Shown here in pieces: positions 43,516 through 52,123 of a stretch of DNA of 64,000 nucleotides. The position numbers and the translations under genes are program-made. The DNA is taken from positions 620,001 through 684,000 of the forward strand of contig JADJOR010000005.1 of NCBI GenBank assembly GCA_016713665.1. Reading direction: 5' to 3'. The first letter of the stretch is position 1, and each line of letters opens with the position of its first letter. A model generated the notes under the pieces. It saw only the letters and a program-made list of their open reading frames with translations, did not search any database and had not been told where the DNA came from. The stretch is from Deltaproteobacteria bacterium. GTDB lineage: Bacteria; Myxococcota_A; UBA9160; UBA4427.

Positions 43516-45189
43516 TCAGGCGCCCTGTTCCGCCCGCATCGCCGCGTTCAGCCCGCCCACGTAGCCGAAGATCAGGGCGCTGCCGATCGTCGTGCCCCCC
43601 GACCAGTAGGCCTGTCCGGCCGGCGACGCCACGCAATTGCCCCCTGCGAAGAGGCCGGGAATCGGGCGATCGTCGGCGTCGATGACCCGCGCCTCGCCGT
43701 CGATGCGCGGTCCGCCGCAGGTATCGAAGCAGGCCGGCACGAGCAGGAAGGCGCAATAGGGACCGGTCTCCTCGAAGGGCGCCATCGTCTGGTTCTTCAG
43801 GCCCGCGCGGATCGGCGGGCTGTAGTTGAGCTCGTGGGGCGTCTCCCCGCGACCGAAGTCGAGGTCCTTGCCCTCCCGCGCGAACTGGTTGAAGCGCTCG
43901 ATCGTCTTCTCGAGGGCCGGCAGGAATTCGGGCGAGAGCGCGAGCCCGCCGGTATGCGCGCGGAGACTCTCGAGCCGGGCACCGATCTCCTGCGCCAGCT
44001 CCGCCAGCGTCTCCCCCACGATCAGATAGTCGGGGAACTGCCCGACCGGCGGGATCGGCGCGCGGACCTTGTGCCAGCCCTCGGGCTCCGGCGTCTCGGC
44101 GACGTAGCGGTCGTAGATCTGGATCAGGACCTGGTTCTTGTAGCGCTTCTCGGTCGGATCGAAGTGGAAATGGGCCTGGGCGCGGTCGTGATAGGGCGCC
44201 TTCTCGTTGACGACGCGCACGCCGTCGATGTTGACCATGATCATGCTGTCGCCCCACGGAAAATACGACATGCCCGCGAGCTGCCCTTCCTTCTCGAGGG
44301 CGAGCTCGAGCGGCGTCTGGCCCCACCAGGCCATCTCGAGATTCGCGACCGACGCGCCCGCGTTCTGCGCGATGCGCAGGAAGTCGCCGGTATTCGTCGT
44401 GACCGCGGTCGAGCCGTAGAGGCGGCCGCGCAGGTAGCGGTGGGAGAGGACCGGATCGTGGGAGAAGCCGCCGCTCGCGAAGACGACGCCGCCCCGGGCC
44501 CGCGCGCGCAGCACGCGCCCGCTCGGATCCGTGACCTCGACGCCGATGACCGCACCTTCGCCGTCCCGGATCAATCCCTTCACCGCGTGGGTGTGGAGCA
44601 CCTTCGCGTCCTGCTTCTCGAGATACTCGCGCACGCCACCGATCAGGAACGCGCCCTGACCCGACGTGTGGATGCCGCCCTCGGAGAGCAGATGGCGGCC
44701 GAAGGGCACGCGGTTCTCGGGGACGTGGGCGTTGTACTCGGGCTTGCCCATGGGCTTGTCGAAGTCGGGGCTGTAGCGCGACTTGATCGCACCGATCTCG
44801 TCGAGATGATCGACCGCCTCGGCGCCGCGGTCGTAGTAGGCCTCGAGCAGCGCGTACTCGTTGGCGGGCAGGCCGAGCGTCTTCGAAGACGGATCATAGA
44901 GCGACGGATACGAGAGCCGCGCCATGTAGCGCAGGCAATCCTCTCGCGGATCCTCGATCCCGTCGGCGCGCAGCCAGCGATTGTTCGGGACCCAGTACTC
45001 GCCGGACGAGAGCACGCTCGTCCCACCGATCTCGCGCCCCTTCTCGAAGACGAGGACGCTGCGACCGCGGCTCGCCGCCGTCGCGGCGGCGGCCATGCCC
45101 GCGATGCCCGAGCCGACGACCACGACGTCCGCCGCGAGGTCCCATTTCGCCGCCGGGTTCGCCGTCGGATTCTTCGTCGGATCTGCCAT
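43516..45189 (-). CDS. KstD-like FAD-dependent dehydrogenase
   Basis: A 557-residue flavoprotein of the succinate dehydrogenase/3-ketosteroid delta1-dehydrogenase group. It has the Rossmann site VVVVGSGIAGMAAAATAASRG (26-31 core), the KstD-like loop GGTSVLSSGEYWVPNN (66-70 WVPNN), VVFASGGFSHD, and the C-terminal FAD loop AGNCVASPAGQAYWSGGTTIGSALIFGYVGG, with Tyr in the position of the KstD catalytic tyrosine. It probably introduces a double bond in a ring ketone. There is no signal peptide, so it is cytoplasmic. ATG 45189 has GGGAGG 6 bp upstream. Fumarate reductase-like or urocanate reductase-like alternatives exist, but the WVPNN motif favours KstD relatives. Confidence 0.84.
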   Translation of the reverse strand: MADPTKNPTANPAAKWDLAADVVVVGSGIAGMAAAATAASRGRSVLVFEKGREIGGTSVLSSGEYWVPNNRWLRADGIEDPREDCLRYMARLSYPSLYDPSSKTLGLPANEYALLEAYYDRGAEAVDHLDEIGAIKSRYSPDFDKPMGKPEYNAHVPENRVPFGRHLLSEGGIHTSGQGAFLIGGVREYLEKQDAKVLHTHAVKGLIRDGEGAVIGVEVTDPSGRVLRARARGGVVFASGGFSHDPVLSHRYLRGRLYGSTAVTTNTGDFLRIAQNAGASVANLEMAWWGQTPLELALEKEGQLAGMSYFPWGDSMIMVNIDGVRVVNEKAPYHDRAQAHFHFDPTEKRYKNQVLIQIYDRYVAETPEPEGWHKVRAPIPPVGQFPDYLIVGETLAELAQEIGARLESLRAHTGGLALSPEFLPALEKTIERFNQFAREGKDLDFGRGETPHELNYSPPIRAGLKNQTMAPFEETGPYCAFLLVPACFDTCGGPRIDGEARVIDADDRPIPGLFAGGNCVASPAGQAYWSGGTTIGSALIFGYVGGLNAAMRAEQGA

Positions 45190-45227
45190 CTCGAGCCTCC
45201 CTGATCTGCCCGACCCGCCGGGTCGCC

Positions 45228-45265
45228 GCAGAATCTTGTTCTCTATAGCGGAATAGGTGGCTATT
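45228..45265. promoter_or_regulatory. Operator-like palindromes in the KstD-like/amidohydrolase divergon
   Basis: GCAGAATCTTGTTCTCT (45228-45244) has the AGAA-N5-TTCT core and matches 12 of 17 bases of the palindrome at 59565. It is followed by a different inverted repeat, AATAG-GTGG-CTATT (45252-45265). The sequence TATTAT at about 45262-45267 could serve as a -10 for the plus-strand gene. Located between divergent starts at 45189 and 45317, so it could control both. Confidence 0.55.
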
Positions 45266-45316
45266 ATGGAACGCGCCGAGGCCGGGAGTCAACCGCCTCG
45301 ATCCGGAGGGCAGAGG

Positions 45317-46510
45317 GTGGGCCAGCTCGACTACCGCATCTTCGACGCGGACAACCACTATTACGAGGCGACGGACGCGCTGACGCGCCACCTCGACCGG
45401 AAGCTCGCGCGCCGGGTCGCCGAATGGGCCGAGATCGGGGGCAAGCAGCGGCTCCTGATCGGCGGGGCCCGCAACGACTTCATTCCGAACCCGACCTTCG
45501 ACCCGATCGGGAAGCCCGGCGCCCTGATGGAGTTCTACCTGGGCACCGCCGAAGGGGGCCGTGGCTTCGCCGAGCGGATCCGCGACGTCGAGCCCCTCGC
45601 CAACCGCCCCGAGTACCGCGATCGCGACGCGCGCCTGGCCCGGATGGACCAGCAGGGCATGGAGGCGTGCTGGCTCTTCCCGACCCTCGGCGTCGGGATC
45701 GAGCACGCCCTCAAGCAGGACCTGACCGCCTGCCACGCCGCCTTCGAGGCCTTCAACCGCTGGATGGACGAGGACTGGGGCTTCGCCCATCGCGGCCGGC
45801 TATTCGCGACGCCCTACCTCTGCCTGCGGGACGTCGGACGCGCGGTGCGCGAGCTCGAATGGGTCCTCTCGCGGGGGGCGCGGGTGATCCTGATCAAGCC
45901 AGGGCCGGTCGACACGGCGACGGGCCGCCGCTCGCCCTTCACCGAGGACTTCGATCCGTTCTGGGCCCGGGTCGCCGAGGCCGGACTGACGACCGCGATC
46001 CACGGCGGCGCCTCGGCCTACAGCGACATGGAGAAGATCTGGGGCAGCAGCGACGACATGCGCGCCTTCTTCGGGACGCCGCTCGCCTCGCTGATCCACG
46101 GCACCCACCGCGACATCCACGACACCCTCGCCGCCATGATCTGCGACAAGCTCTTCGAGCGGCATCCGCGCCTGCGCGTCGCGTCGATCGAGAACGGCGC
46201 CAACTGGGTCGCGAGTCTGCTGCAGAAGCTCGAGATCACGGGCAATCAGTACGCCTCCTGGTTCGCGGAGCCGCCGGTCACGACCTTCCGCCGACACGTC
46301 TGGGTCGCGCCCTTCTGGGAGGACGATCCGGTCGAGACGGCGAAGCAGATCGGGACCGACCGCACGCTGCTCGGCTCCGACTGGCCCCATCTCGAGGGCG
46401 TCGCGGATCCGTCGAGCTATGCGGAGAGGCTGGGCGCGCTCGGCGCCGAGGGAACGCGGCGGGTGATGCGCGAGAACGCCGCCGAGCTCAGCCGACCGCC
46501 GTCGGCCTGA
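45317..46510 (+). CDS. Amidohydrolase-family (TIM-barrel) hydrolase
   Basis: A 397-residue amidohydrolase 2-family protein. The start GTG 45317 has GGAGGG 7 bp upstream and places the family motif FDADNHYYE at residues 9-17, as usual; the Met codon 51 bp further out is less likely. Metal-site patches include AIHGG near residue 230, a glutamate-rich helix (RVASIENGANWVA), and LLGSDWPHLEGV near the end. Relatives include decarboxylases and lactonases such as ACMSD and 4-oxalomesaconate hydratase, and uncharacterised proteins of steroid and aromatic degradation clusters. Its promoter region carries a palindromic operator-like site. Confidence 0.86.
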   Translation: MGQLDYRIFDADNHYYEATDALTRHLDRKLARRVAEWAEIGGKQRLLIGGARNDFIPNPTFDPIGKPGALMEFYLGTAEGGRGFAERIRDVEPLANRPEYRDRDARLARMDQQGMEACWLFPTLGVGIEHALKQDLTACHAAFEAFNRWMDEDWGFAHRGRLFATPYLCLRDVGRAVRELEWVLSRGARVILIKPGPVDTATGRRSPFTEDFDPFWARVAEAGLTTAIHGGASAYSDMEKIWGSSDDMRAFFGTPLASLIHGTHRDIHDTLAAMICDKLFERHPRLRVASIENGANWVASLLQKLEITGNQYASWFAEPPVTTFRRHVWVAPFWEDDPVETAKQIGTDRTLLGSDWPHLEGVADPSSYAERLGALGAEGTRRVMRENAAELSRPPSA

Positions 46511-46545
46511 GCGTTCGACCCCGAAGCGCGGAGACGCGACCCGTC

Positions 46546-47406
46546 ATGCCCATGCGAAACGACGTCCCGATCATCGACACGATGATCGGCTTCGCCGCCG
46601 GCTTCGACGAATACGACTTCATCCGGCGCCAGCTGAAGGACGCGGAGTCCCGCGACCAGTTCGATTTTCCCGTCGAGTACATGTTCAAGACGGTGCCCAA
46701 GGAGGTCTATCGCCACGCGGATCCGATCGCGGCGACGCTCCACGAGATGGACCGCTTCGGCATCGAACGCGGGCTCGTCGGCGTCCACGACGACGTGGGC
46801 AAGCGCGCGGTGAAGCGCCATCCCGATCGCTTCATCGCCCTCGGCGGCACCGACCCCCACGCGATCGTCGACGGCATCCGCTCGATGCGCCGCCAGCGCG
46901 AGGAGTGGGGCGTGCGCGCGTTCACCGCGTTTCCGGCGGGCTTCGAGCCGCAGGTCCCGATCGACGACGCGCGCATGTACCCGATCTACGCGGAGTGCAT
47001 CGAGATGGGGCTGCCGATCTTCGTCTGCGCCGGCGTGCCGGGCCCGCGCCTGCCGATGGCCTGCCAGCACGTCGAACGGATCGATCGCGTGATGTTCGAC
47101 TTCCCGGAGCTCGTCTTCGTGACGCGTCACGGCTGCGAGCCGTGGACGGCGCTCGCCGTCGCGCTGCTGCGCAAATGGCCGAATCTCCACTACTCGACCT
47201 CGGCCTTCGCGCCGCGCCACTATCCGCCTGAAATCATCGCGTACGCGAACGCCGACGGGGCGGAGAAGGTCCTCTACGCCGGCTATTTCCCGATGGGGCT
47301 CTCGCTCGAGCGGATCATGGGCGACATGGAGCGGGTCGGTCTCGAGGACCGGGTCTGGCCGCTCTTCCTGCGCGAGAACGCGCGGCGGATCCTGAAGCTC
47401 GACTGA
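46546..47406 (+). CDS. Amidohydrolase-family (TIM-barrel) hydrolase, shorter paralogue
   Basis: A 286-residue amidohydrolase 2-family protein, much shorter than its upstream neighbour. The chain begins NDVPIIDTMIGFAAGFDEYDF, where the DxDxH metal motif found next door is lost or changed. It keeps the middle (GGTDPHAIVDGIRSM, GVRAFTAFPAG) and end (VLYAGYFPMGLSLERI, LFLRENARRILKLD), which correspond to family motifs. It follows the larger gene by about 35 bp, so the two are probably one operon. It may be a decarboxylase or hydratase with an altered metal site, or a partner of the first protein. Confidence 0.8.
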   Translation: MPMRNDVPIIDTMIGFAAGFDEYDFIRRQLKDAESRDQFDFPVEYMFKTVPKEVYRHADPIAATLHEMDRFGIERGLVGVHDDVGKRAVKRHPDRFIALGGTDPHAIVDGIRSMRRQREEWGVRAFTAFPAGFEPQVPIDDARMYPIYAECIEMGLPIFVCAGVPGPRLPMACQHVERIDRVMFDFPELVFVTRHGCEPWTALAVALLRKWPNLHYSTSAFAPRHYPPEIIAYANADGAEKVLYAGYFPMGLSLERIMGDMERVGLEDRVWPLFLRENARRILKLD

Positions 47407-47457
47407 CGCCCTGCAGCACCGCAGGCGGACGCGCCGTCGAACGAATCCGCCGGGGGC

Positions 47458-49140
47458 TCACTCGTCCTGGAAGATGTTCTGGCTGCCGTCGCGCAGGACG
47501 TGCTTCAGGATCTTGCCCGTCACGTTGCGCGGCAGGGGCTCGCGCGTGAACGCGAAGATCGCCGGGATCTTGAAGGGCGCGATGCGCGGCGCGAGCCACG
47601 CGCGCAGCGCGGCCTCGCCGACGACTTCCCCGTCATGCGGTCGGATCACGGCCTTGACCTCTTCCCCGAGCACGCGATGGGCCACGCCGAAGACCGCGGC
47701 CTCGGCGACTGCCGGATGGGCGAGGAGCGCCGCCTCGATCTCCGCCGGATAGATGTTCTCACCGCCGCGGATCACGAGATCGCCGCGGCGCCCCGCGACG
47801 AAGAGCAGACCATCCTCGAGATGGCCGATGTCGCCGGTCGAGAGCCAGCGATCCTCGTCGAGCACCGCGCGGGTCGCCGCCGGATCGTTCCAGTATCCGA
47901 GAAAGACCGCCGGGCCGCGCAGGCAGATCTCGCCTTCGACACCCTCCGCACACGCTTCCCCGCGCTCGTCGCGGATCTGCAGCTCCATCGTCGGCCGCGG
48001 CCGCCCCGCCGAATCGGGCCGCACGAGCAGGGGCGGACCGTTGTTCGCCGTTCCCATCCCGGCACTCTCGGTCTGGCCGAAGCCGAAGGACATCGCGGCG
48101 ACGGCCGAAGGGAGCTGCTTGTGCACGAGCTCCGTCAGGCTCGGCGGCCAGGCCGAGCCGCCGCCGCCGACCGAGCGGATCGACGAGAGGTCGTAGTCGT
48201 GGAAGGCGGGATGCTCGAGCAGGCGGTAGAGCTGGGAGGGCACGACGCTCCAGGTCGTGACGCGCTCGCGCTCGGTCAGCGCGAAGACGCGGCGCTCGTC
48301 GAAGCGCGTCGAGACCCAGACGGATTTCCAGCCGAGCATCAGCGTATGGATCAGGCCGCCCTGGAGCCCCGAGACGTGGAAGAGCGGCAGCAGATAGAGC
48401 GAGCAGGGCGGAGCGGCCGCGGGATCGACGGAGATCTGGCTCGTCACGTGGCCCGTGCAGGTCGCGAGCACCATCAGGTTGCGATGGCTCTGGACGGCGC
48501 CCTTCGGCCGACCGGTCGTCCCGCTCGTGAAGAGGATGACGGCCGGGTCGTCTTCGCCGACCAGGGTCGCCGGCAGCGAAGCCCCCGGCGCGGCCGCGAT
48601 GCCCTCCGCGACGAAGGCCTCCATCTCGCGCACCGCGATCCCGACACTCGCGAGCGCCGGCACCCGCGGCAGCCGCCGCCGATCCGCGAGCACGAGCTTG
48701 GGCGTCGTCAGCTCGATGCCATGGCGGATCTCGCCCTCGACCCACCAGCCGTTCAGCGCGACCGCGATCGCGCCGAGGGACGTGATCGCCGAGAACGCGA
48801 CGACCCACGCCGCCGAGTTCGACCCGAGCAGCGCGACGCGATCGCCGGGCCCGATCTCGTAGCGCTCAGCCAGGCGCGCTGCGACCGACGCGACGCGCTG
48901 CGCGTACTGCGCGAAGTCGATCGCGCCGTCGTCGAAGACGAAGGCCGGCTGATCGCCGAAGCGCGCCGCCGACGCGACCAGCGCGCCCACGTTCTGCGGG
49001 CGCTCACGAAAGACCTGGACACGACAGCCGAGCACGTCCTCGTCGACCAGCGCGTAGGGACCCGCGCCGTGGAACGAGGGCCGGTCCGGCCAGAGAAGCG
49101 TCTTCCCGTCGAAACGACCCGCGTCTTCGATCATCGCCAT
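47458..49140 (-). CDS. AMP-dependent acyl-CoA ligase (steroid-cluster type)
   Basis: A 560-residue adenylate-forming CoA ligase. Motifs: FTSGTTGRPKGAVQSHRN, FGFGQTESAGMGTANNG, DRWLSTGDIGHLED, GRRGDLVIRGGENIYPAEIE and PLPRNVTGKILKHVLR with the A10 lysine. Relatives of this type (FadD3/FadD17-like) activate steroid side-chain or ring-fragment acids, although this cannot be told from motifs. It ends the minus-strand operon of SDR, HsaD-like hydrolase, HsaA-like oxygenase and ligase, and lies 29 bp after the oxygenase gene. ATG 49140 (an in-frame second ATG is at 49134) has only a weak ribosome site. Confidence 0.88.
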   Translation of the reverse strand: MAMIEDAGRFDGKTLLWPDRPSFHGAGPYALVDEDVLGCRVQVFRERPQNVGALVASAARFGDQPAFVFDDGAIDFAQYAQRVASVAARLAERYEIGPGDRVALLGSNSAAWVVAFSAITSLGAIAVALNGWWVEGEIRHGIELTTPKLVLADRRRLPRVPALASVGIAVREMEAFVAEGIAAAPGASLPATLVGEDDPAVILFTSGTTGRPKGAVQSHRNLMVLATCTGHVTSQISVDPAAAPPCSLYLLPLFHVSGLQGGLIHTLMLGWKSVWVSTRFDERRVFALTERERVTTWSVVPSQLYRLLEHPAFHDYDLSSIRSVGGGGSAWPPSLTELVHKQLPSAVAAMSFGFGQTESAGMGTANNGPPLLVRPDSAGRPRPTMELQIRDERGEACAEGVEGEICLRGPAVFLGYWNDPAATRAVLDEDRWLSTGDIGHLEDGLLFVAGRRGDLVIRGGENIYPAEIEAALLAHPAVAEAAVFGVAHRVLGEEVKAVIRPHDGEVVGEAALRAWLAPRIAPFKIPAIFAFTREPLPRNVTGKILKHVLRDGSQNIFQDE

Positions 49141-49169
49141 CGCCTCACCCCGGACTTCGCGCGGCTCGC

Positions 49170-50342
49170 CTACAGCAGATAGTCCTTGAAGTCGTAGCCG
49201 AGCGTCGCGCGGCCGTAGACCCGGGCCGACTTGTCGCGATGGGTGTAGGCATGGACGGCCATCACCCGCGCGTCGCGGAACGAGCGCTGGTTGGGATCGT
49301 CGAGGAAGATCCCGTGGCCGCCGCCCGCGTCGAAGAGCCGGCTGCACACGTCCGCCGACAGACACGCCGCCCGCGCCGCGTCCCAGCGATAGCGCGCGCG
49401 GCGCTCGATCGGGATCGCCTCGCCGCGACGGGCGTAGTCCATCATCTCGATCATGTTGTGTCGTCGCTGCAGGACCGCGGCGTCGAGGTCCGCGACGGAC
49501 TCCGCGACGATGACCTGGGCCGGCGGGTCGAGGGGATCCTTGCCCTTGCTGCCGCGGACCTTCGCGCGGCTCTTCTCGACGAAGCGCTCGAGGGCCCCGC
49601 GCGCGTTGCCGATCGCCGGTGCCGCGAGACAGTTCACGAAGACCGCGGCGAAGGGCGCGCGGAAGAGCGGGCCCGGGTTCGCGTCCCAGCCCTCGCATTC
49701 GTTCGTGACGAGGTTGGCGAAGGGCAACGTTCGATGCTCGGGGACGAAGGCGCCGTCGACGACGATGTCGTGACTGCCGGTGCCGACCATGCCGGCCGTA
49801 TGCCAGGTGTCTTCGATGCGGTAGTCGGAGATGGGCAGCAGGAAGGTCCGGATGTCCGGCAGCCCGCCCCAGGTCTTCCTGCCGTCGGGCACGACGCCCC
49901 CGAGAAAGGCCCAGGTCGAGTTCTGGCAGCCCGACGAGAAGCTCCAGCGACCGGACACGCGGTAGCCGCCGGGCACGACCTCGATCTTTCCCGTCGGCGC
50001 GTACGACGACGAGATCAGCGCCGTCGGATCGTCCTTCCAGACCTCTTCCTGCGCCTCGAGCGAGAAGAGCGCCATCTGCCAGGAATGCACGGCGAGCACG
50101 CCGGTCACCCAGGCGGTCGACGCACAGACCTCGCCGATCCGGCTCATGCCCTCGAAGAAGTCGACGGGCTCCGTCTCGAGCCCGCCGAAGCGCTTCGGCT
50201 GGAGCGCGCGGATCACGCCCGACTCGATCAGCTCCTTGGCCGACTCGGCGGAGACGCGCCGCTCGCGCTCGCAGCGCTCGGTCCGCTCCGCGAATCCCGG
50301 CCGCAGCTTCTCGATCGTCCGTCGGAAGGCTTCCGCATCCAT
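49170..50342 (-). CDS. hsaA: HsaA-like flavin-dependent monooxygenase
   Basis: A 390-residue acyl-CoA-dehydrogenase-fold oxygenase. It follows the wording I recall for mycobacterial HsaA: ALQPKRFGGLETEPVDFFE, STAWVTGVLAVHSWQMALF, ISSSYAPTGKIEVVPGGYRVSGRWSFSSGCQNSTWAFLGG, YRIEDTWHTAGMVGTGSHDIVVDGAFVPEHR. HsaA hydroxylates 3-HSA to the catechol 3,4-DHSA using reduced flavin from HsaB. No HsaB-type reductase is in the window. ATG 50342 has GAGGAG 6 bp upstream. It belongs to the same cluster as HsaC- and HsaD-like genes, which supports the call; symbol given by similarity. Confidence 0.86.
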   Translation of the reverse strand: MDAEAFRRTIEKLRPGFAERTERCERERRVSAESAKELIESGVIRALQPKRFGGLETEPVDFFEGMSRIGEVCASTAWVTGVLAVHSWQMALFSLEAQEEVWKDDPTALISSSYAPTGKIEVVPGGYRVSGRWSFSSGCQNSTWAFLGGVVPDGRKTWGGLPDIRTFLLPISDYRIEDTWHTAGMVGTGSHDIVVDGAFVPEHRTLPFANLVTNECEGWDANPGPLFRAPFAAVFVNCLAAPAIGNARGALERFVEKSRAKVRGSKGKDPLDPPAQVIVAESVADLDAAVLQRRHNMIEMMDYARRGEAIPIERRARYRWDAARAACLSADVCSRLFDAGGGHGIFLDDPNQRSFRDARVMAVHAYTHRDKSARVYGRATLGYDFKDYLL

Positions 50343-50397
50343 GTCCGTCTCCTCTTCCGATCACCCTAGCCGCCCATGCGGCGTCGGTCAGCGATTC

Positions 50398-51156
50398 TCA
50401 GCCCGGCACCATGCCCTGGCCGAGGGTCGCGCCCCCATCGACCACGAGCGTCTGCCCCGTGACGTAGCGCGCCTGATCCGACGCGAAGAAGACGACCGCC
50501 CCCGCGATGTCGTCGGGCTCGCCGATGCGGGCGGCGGGCACACGCGCGGCGATCGCCTGCTCGTGGCGCTGCCAGATCGCCTTCGACATGTCGGTCCGGA
50601 TCACGCCGGGCGCGACACAGTTGACGGTCACCTTCGGCCCCAGCTCCTGCGCCATCTGCCGCGTCAGCTGGATGATCGCGGCCTTGGTGCCGTTGTACCA
50701 ACCGATGTTCGGCTCGGGCATGAGCCCGCCGATCGAAGAGACGTTGACCACACGGCCGCCGTGCTCGGCCATGTACGCCTGCCAGGCGAGCTGGGTCCAG
50801 AGGACGGTGCCCCACTGATTGACCTGGACCGTCCGCTCGGCGCGCTCGCGGTCGATCTGCATGAGCGGGCCGAAGTAGGGATTGGTCGAGACGTTGTTGA
50901 CGAGCACGTCGAGGCGGCCGAAGCGCGCGAGCGCGAGCGCGATCGCGGCGCGCGCGCCGGCCTCGTCCGCGACGTTGGTCGCGTGGCCCACGACGGCCTC
51001 GCCGAGCTCGCGACAGGTCGCCTCGAGGGCCTCGGGCTTGCGCGCGACGACGACGACGCGCGCGCCCTCGTCGACGAGTCGTGCGACCACGGCCCGCCCG
51101 ATCCCCCGCGAGCCGCCCGTCACGAGGGCGACCTTGCCGTCGAGCCCCGTCTTCAT
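50398..51156 (-). CDS. SDR family oxidoreductase
   Basis: A 252-residue short-chain dehydrogenase. The NAD(P) motif is GGSRGIGRA; NNVSTNPYFGP replaces the usual NNAG; the catalytic triad is in VVNVSSIGGL and WYNGTKAAIIQ (Ser, Tyr, Lys all present); and the C-terminus is TGQTLVVDGGATLGQG. Its ATG overlaps the stop of the HsaD-like gene (ATGA). In steroid-degradation operons such SDRs act on 3-, 17- or side-chain hydroxyls or as FabG-like beta-oxidation enzymes. Nothing in the sequence decides between these. Confidence 0.88.
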   Translation of the reverse strand: MKTGLDGKVALVTGGSRGIGRAVVARLVDEGARVVVVARKPEALEATCRELGEAVVGHATNVADEAGARAAIALALARFGRLDVLVNNVSTNPYFGPLMQIDRERAERTVQVNQWGTVLWTQLAWQAYMAEHGGRVVNVSSIGGLMPEPNIGWYNGTKAAIIQLTRQMAQELGPKVTVNCVAPGVIRTDMSKAIWQRHEQAIAARVPAARIGEPDDIAGAVVFFASDQARYVTGQTLVVDGGATLGQGMVPG

Positions 51157-52010
51157 GATTCGGTCGTGAGGAAATCGACGGCGAGGCGATCGAACTCCGC
51201 CGTCTTCTCCATCTGGGCCCAGTGTCCGCACTGTCCGAAGACGTGCAGCCGGACGTCGGGCATCCGCTTGAGCGCGAAGAAGGCGCCATCGAGGGGCATC
51301 GTCCGATCGTCGCGGCCCCAGACGAGCAGCGTCTTCTGCCGGACCCGCTCGAGCTCACGCCAGAGCTCGCCCGCCGCGAAGAACTCCTTCGCGCGCACCG
51401 TCTCGAGGGCGTGCCGCGTCCCCTCCATCGTCGCCGGATCCGCCGCGAGGGCGAGCCGCTCGCGCACGAAGGCCTCGGTCACGAACTTCGGATCGAAGGT
51501 CATGACGCGGATGAACTCCTCCATCTTTTCGTAGGTCGGCCCGTCGCCGCGATAGAAGTCGCGCACGCTCTTGAGCCCCTCGGAGAGTCCGGGAAAGAAG
51601 ACGTTGAAGGCGAGCCCGCCCGGGCCCATCAGGATCAGGCGCTGCGTCCGCTTCGGATGGTCGAGGGCGATCCGGACCGTGGTCCCGCCGCCGAGGGAGT
51701 TGCCGAGGAAGTGGGCGCGCTCGACGCCGAGCTGGTCGAGGAGCTTCATGACGAAGCGCGCGGAATAGTTGAAGAAGTGCTCCTGGAACTTCGGCTGGTG
51801 GGAGCGCCCGAAGCCGGGCTGATCGATCACGAGACAGCGGAAGTGCTCGGCGAGGGTCGGCAGGTTGTACTTGAAATTGCTCCAGCCCGAGACGCCGGGG
51901 CCGCCGCCGTGGAGCAGGACGAGGGTCGGGCCCGAGCCGGCGTCGTGGTAGTGCATCCGGAGGCCGTCGACCTCCGCGGTGCGGCTCGTCGCTTCGAAGC
52001 TGATTTCCAT
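51153..52010 (-). CDS. hsaD: HsaD-like meta-cleavage product (MCP) hydrolase
   Basis: A 285-residue alpha/beta hydrolase of the BphD/HsaD type, which cuts the C-C bond of the ring-fission product. Signature segments: LLHGGGPGVSGWSNF (33-46, oxyanion), nucleophile GNSLGGGT with Ser105, acid WGRDDRT with Asp235, and base FGQCGHWAQ with His263. The hydrolysis of DSHA-type products by HsaD gives HIP-CoA precursor and 2-hydroxyhexa-2,4-dienoate. The gene diverges from the HsaC operon, with a 113-bp spacer that holds half-sites of the candidate operator. No obvious ribosome site precedes the ATG. Confidence 0.9.
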   Translation of the reverse strand: MEISFEATSRTAEVDGLRMHYHDAGSGPTLVLLHGGGPGVSGWSNFKYNLPTLAEHFRCLVIDQPGFGRSHQPKFQEHFFNYSARFVMKLLDQLGVERAHFLGNSLGGGTTVRIALDHPKRTQRLILMGPGGLAFNVFFPGLSEGLKSVRDFYRGDGPTYEKMEEFIRVMTFDPKFVTEAFVRERLALAADPATMEGTRHALETVRAKEFFAAGELWRELERVRQKTLLVWGRDDRTMPLDGAFFALKRMPDVRLHVFGQCGHWAQMEKTAEFDRLAVDFLTTES

Positions 52011-52024
52011 GCGGGGGGACTCCG

Positions 52025-52061
52025 ACGAGGCGCCATTCTGCTGGGTGGGATCATTTTCTGC
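52025..52061. promoter_or_regulatory. Operator half-sites in the hsaD/hsaC divergent spacer
   Basis: Within the 113-bp gap between the divergent starts at 52010 and 52124, TTCTGC occurs at 52036-52041 and again at 52056-52061, exactly 20 bp apart. The second lies in GTGGGATCATTTTCTGC (52045-52061), which matches 9 of 17 positions of the palindrome at 59565; the left halves are weak. These are likely weak operators of the same regulator, but less sure than the full sites. Confidence 0.4.
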
Positions 52062-52123
52062 TAGATTCGCGAGCCTGTCCAGAGCATTCTCGGGCGGATC
52101 CAGCGAGTCGGGGGAGGAGCGAC

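Noticed and set aside
47407..47457. CCTGC/GCAGG and GGCG/CGCC hairpins as a bidirectional terminator
   Set aside because: Stems are short and no U tract follows in either direction; too weak to call.
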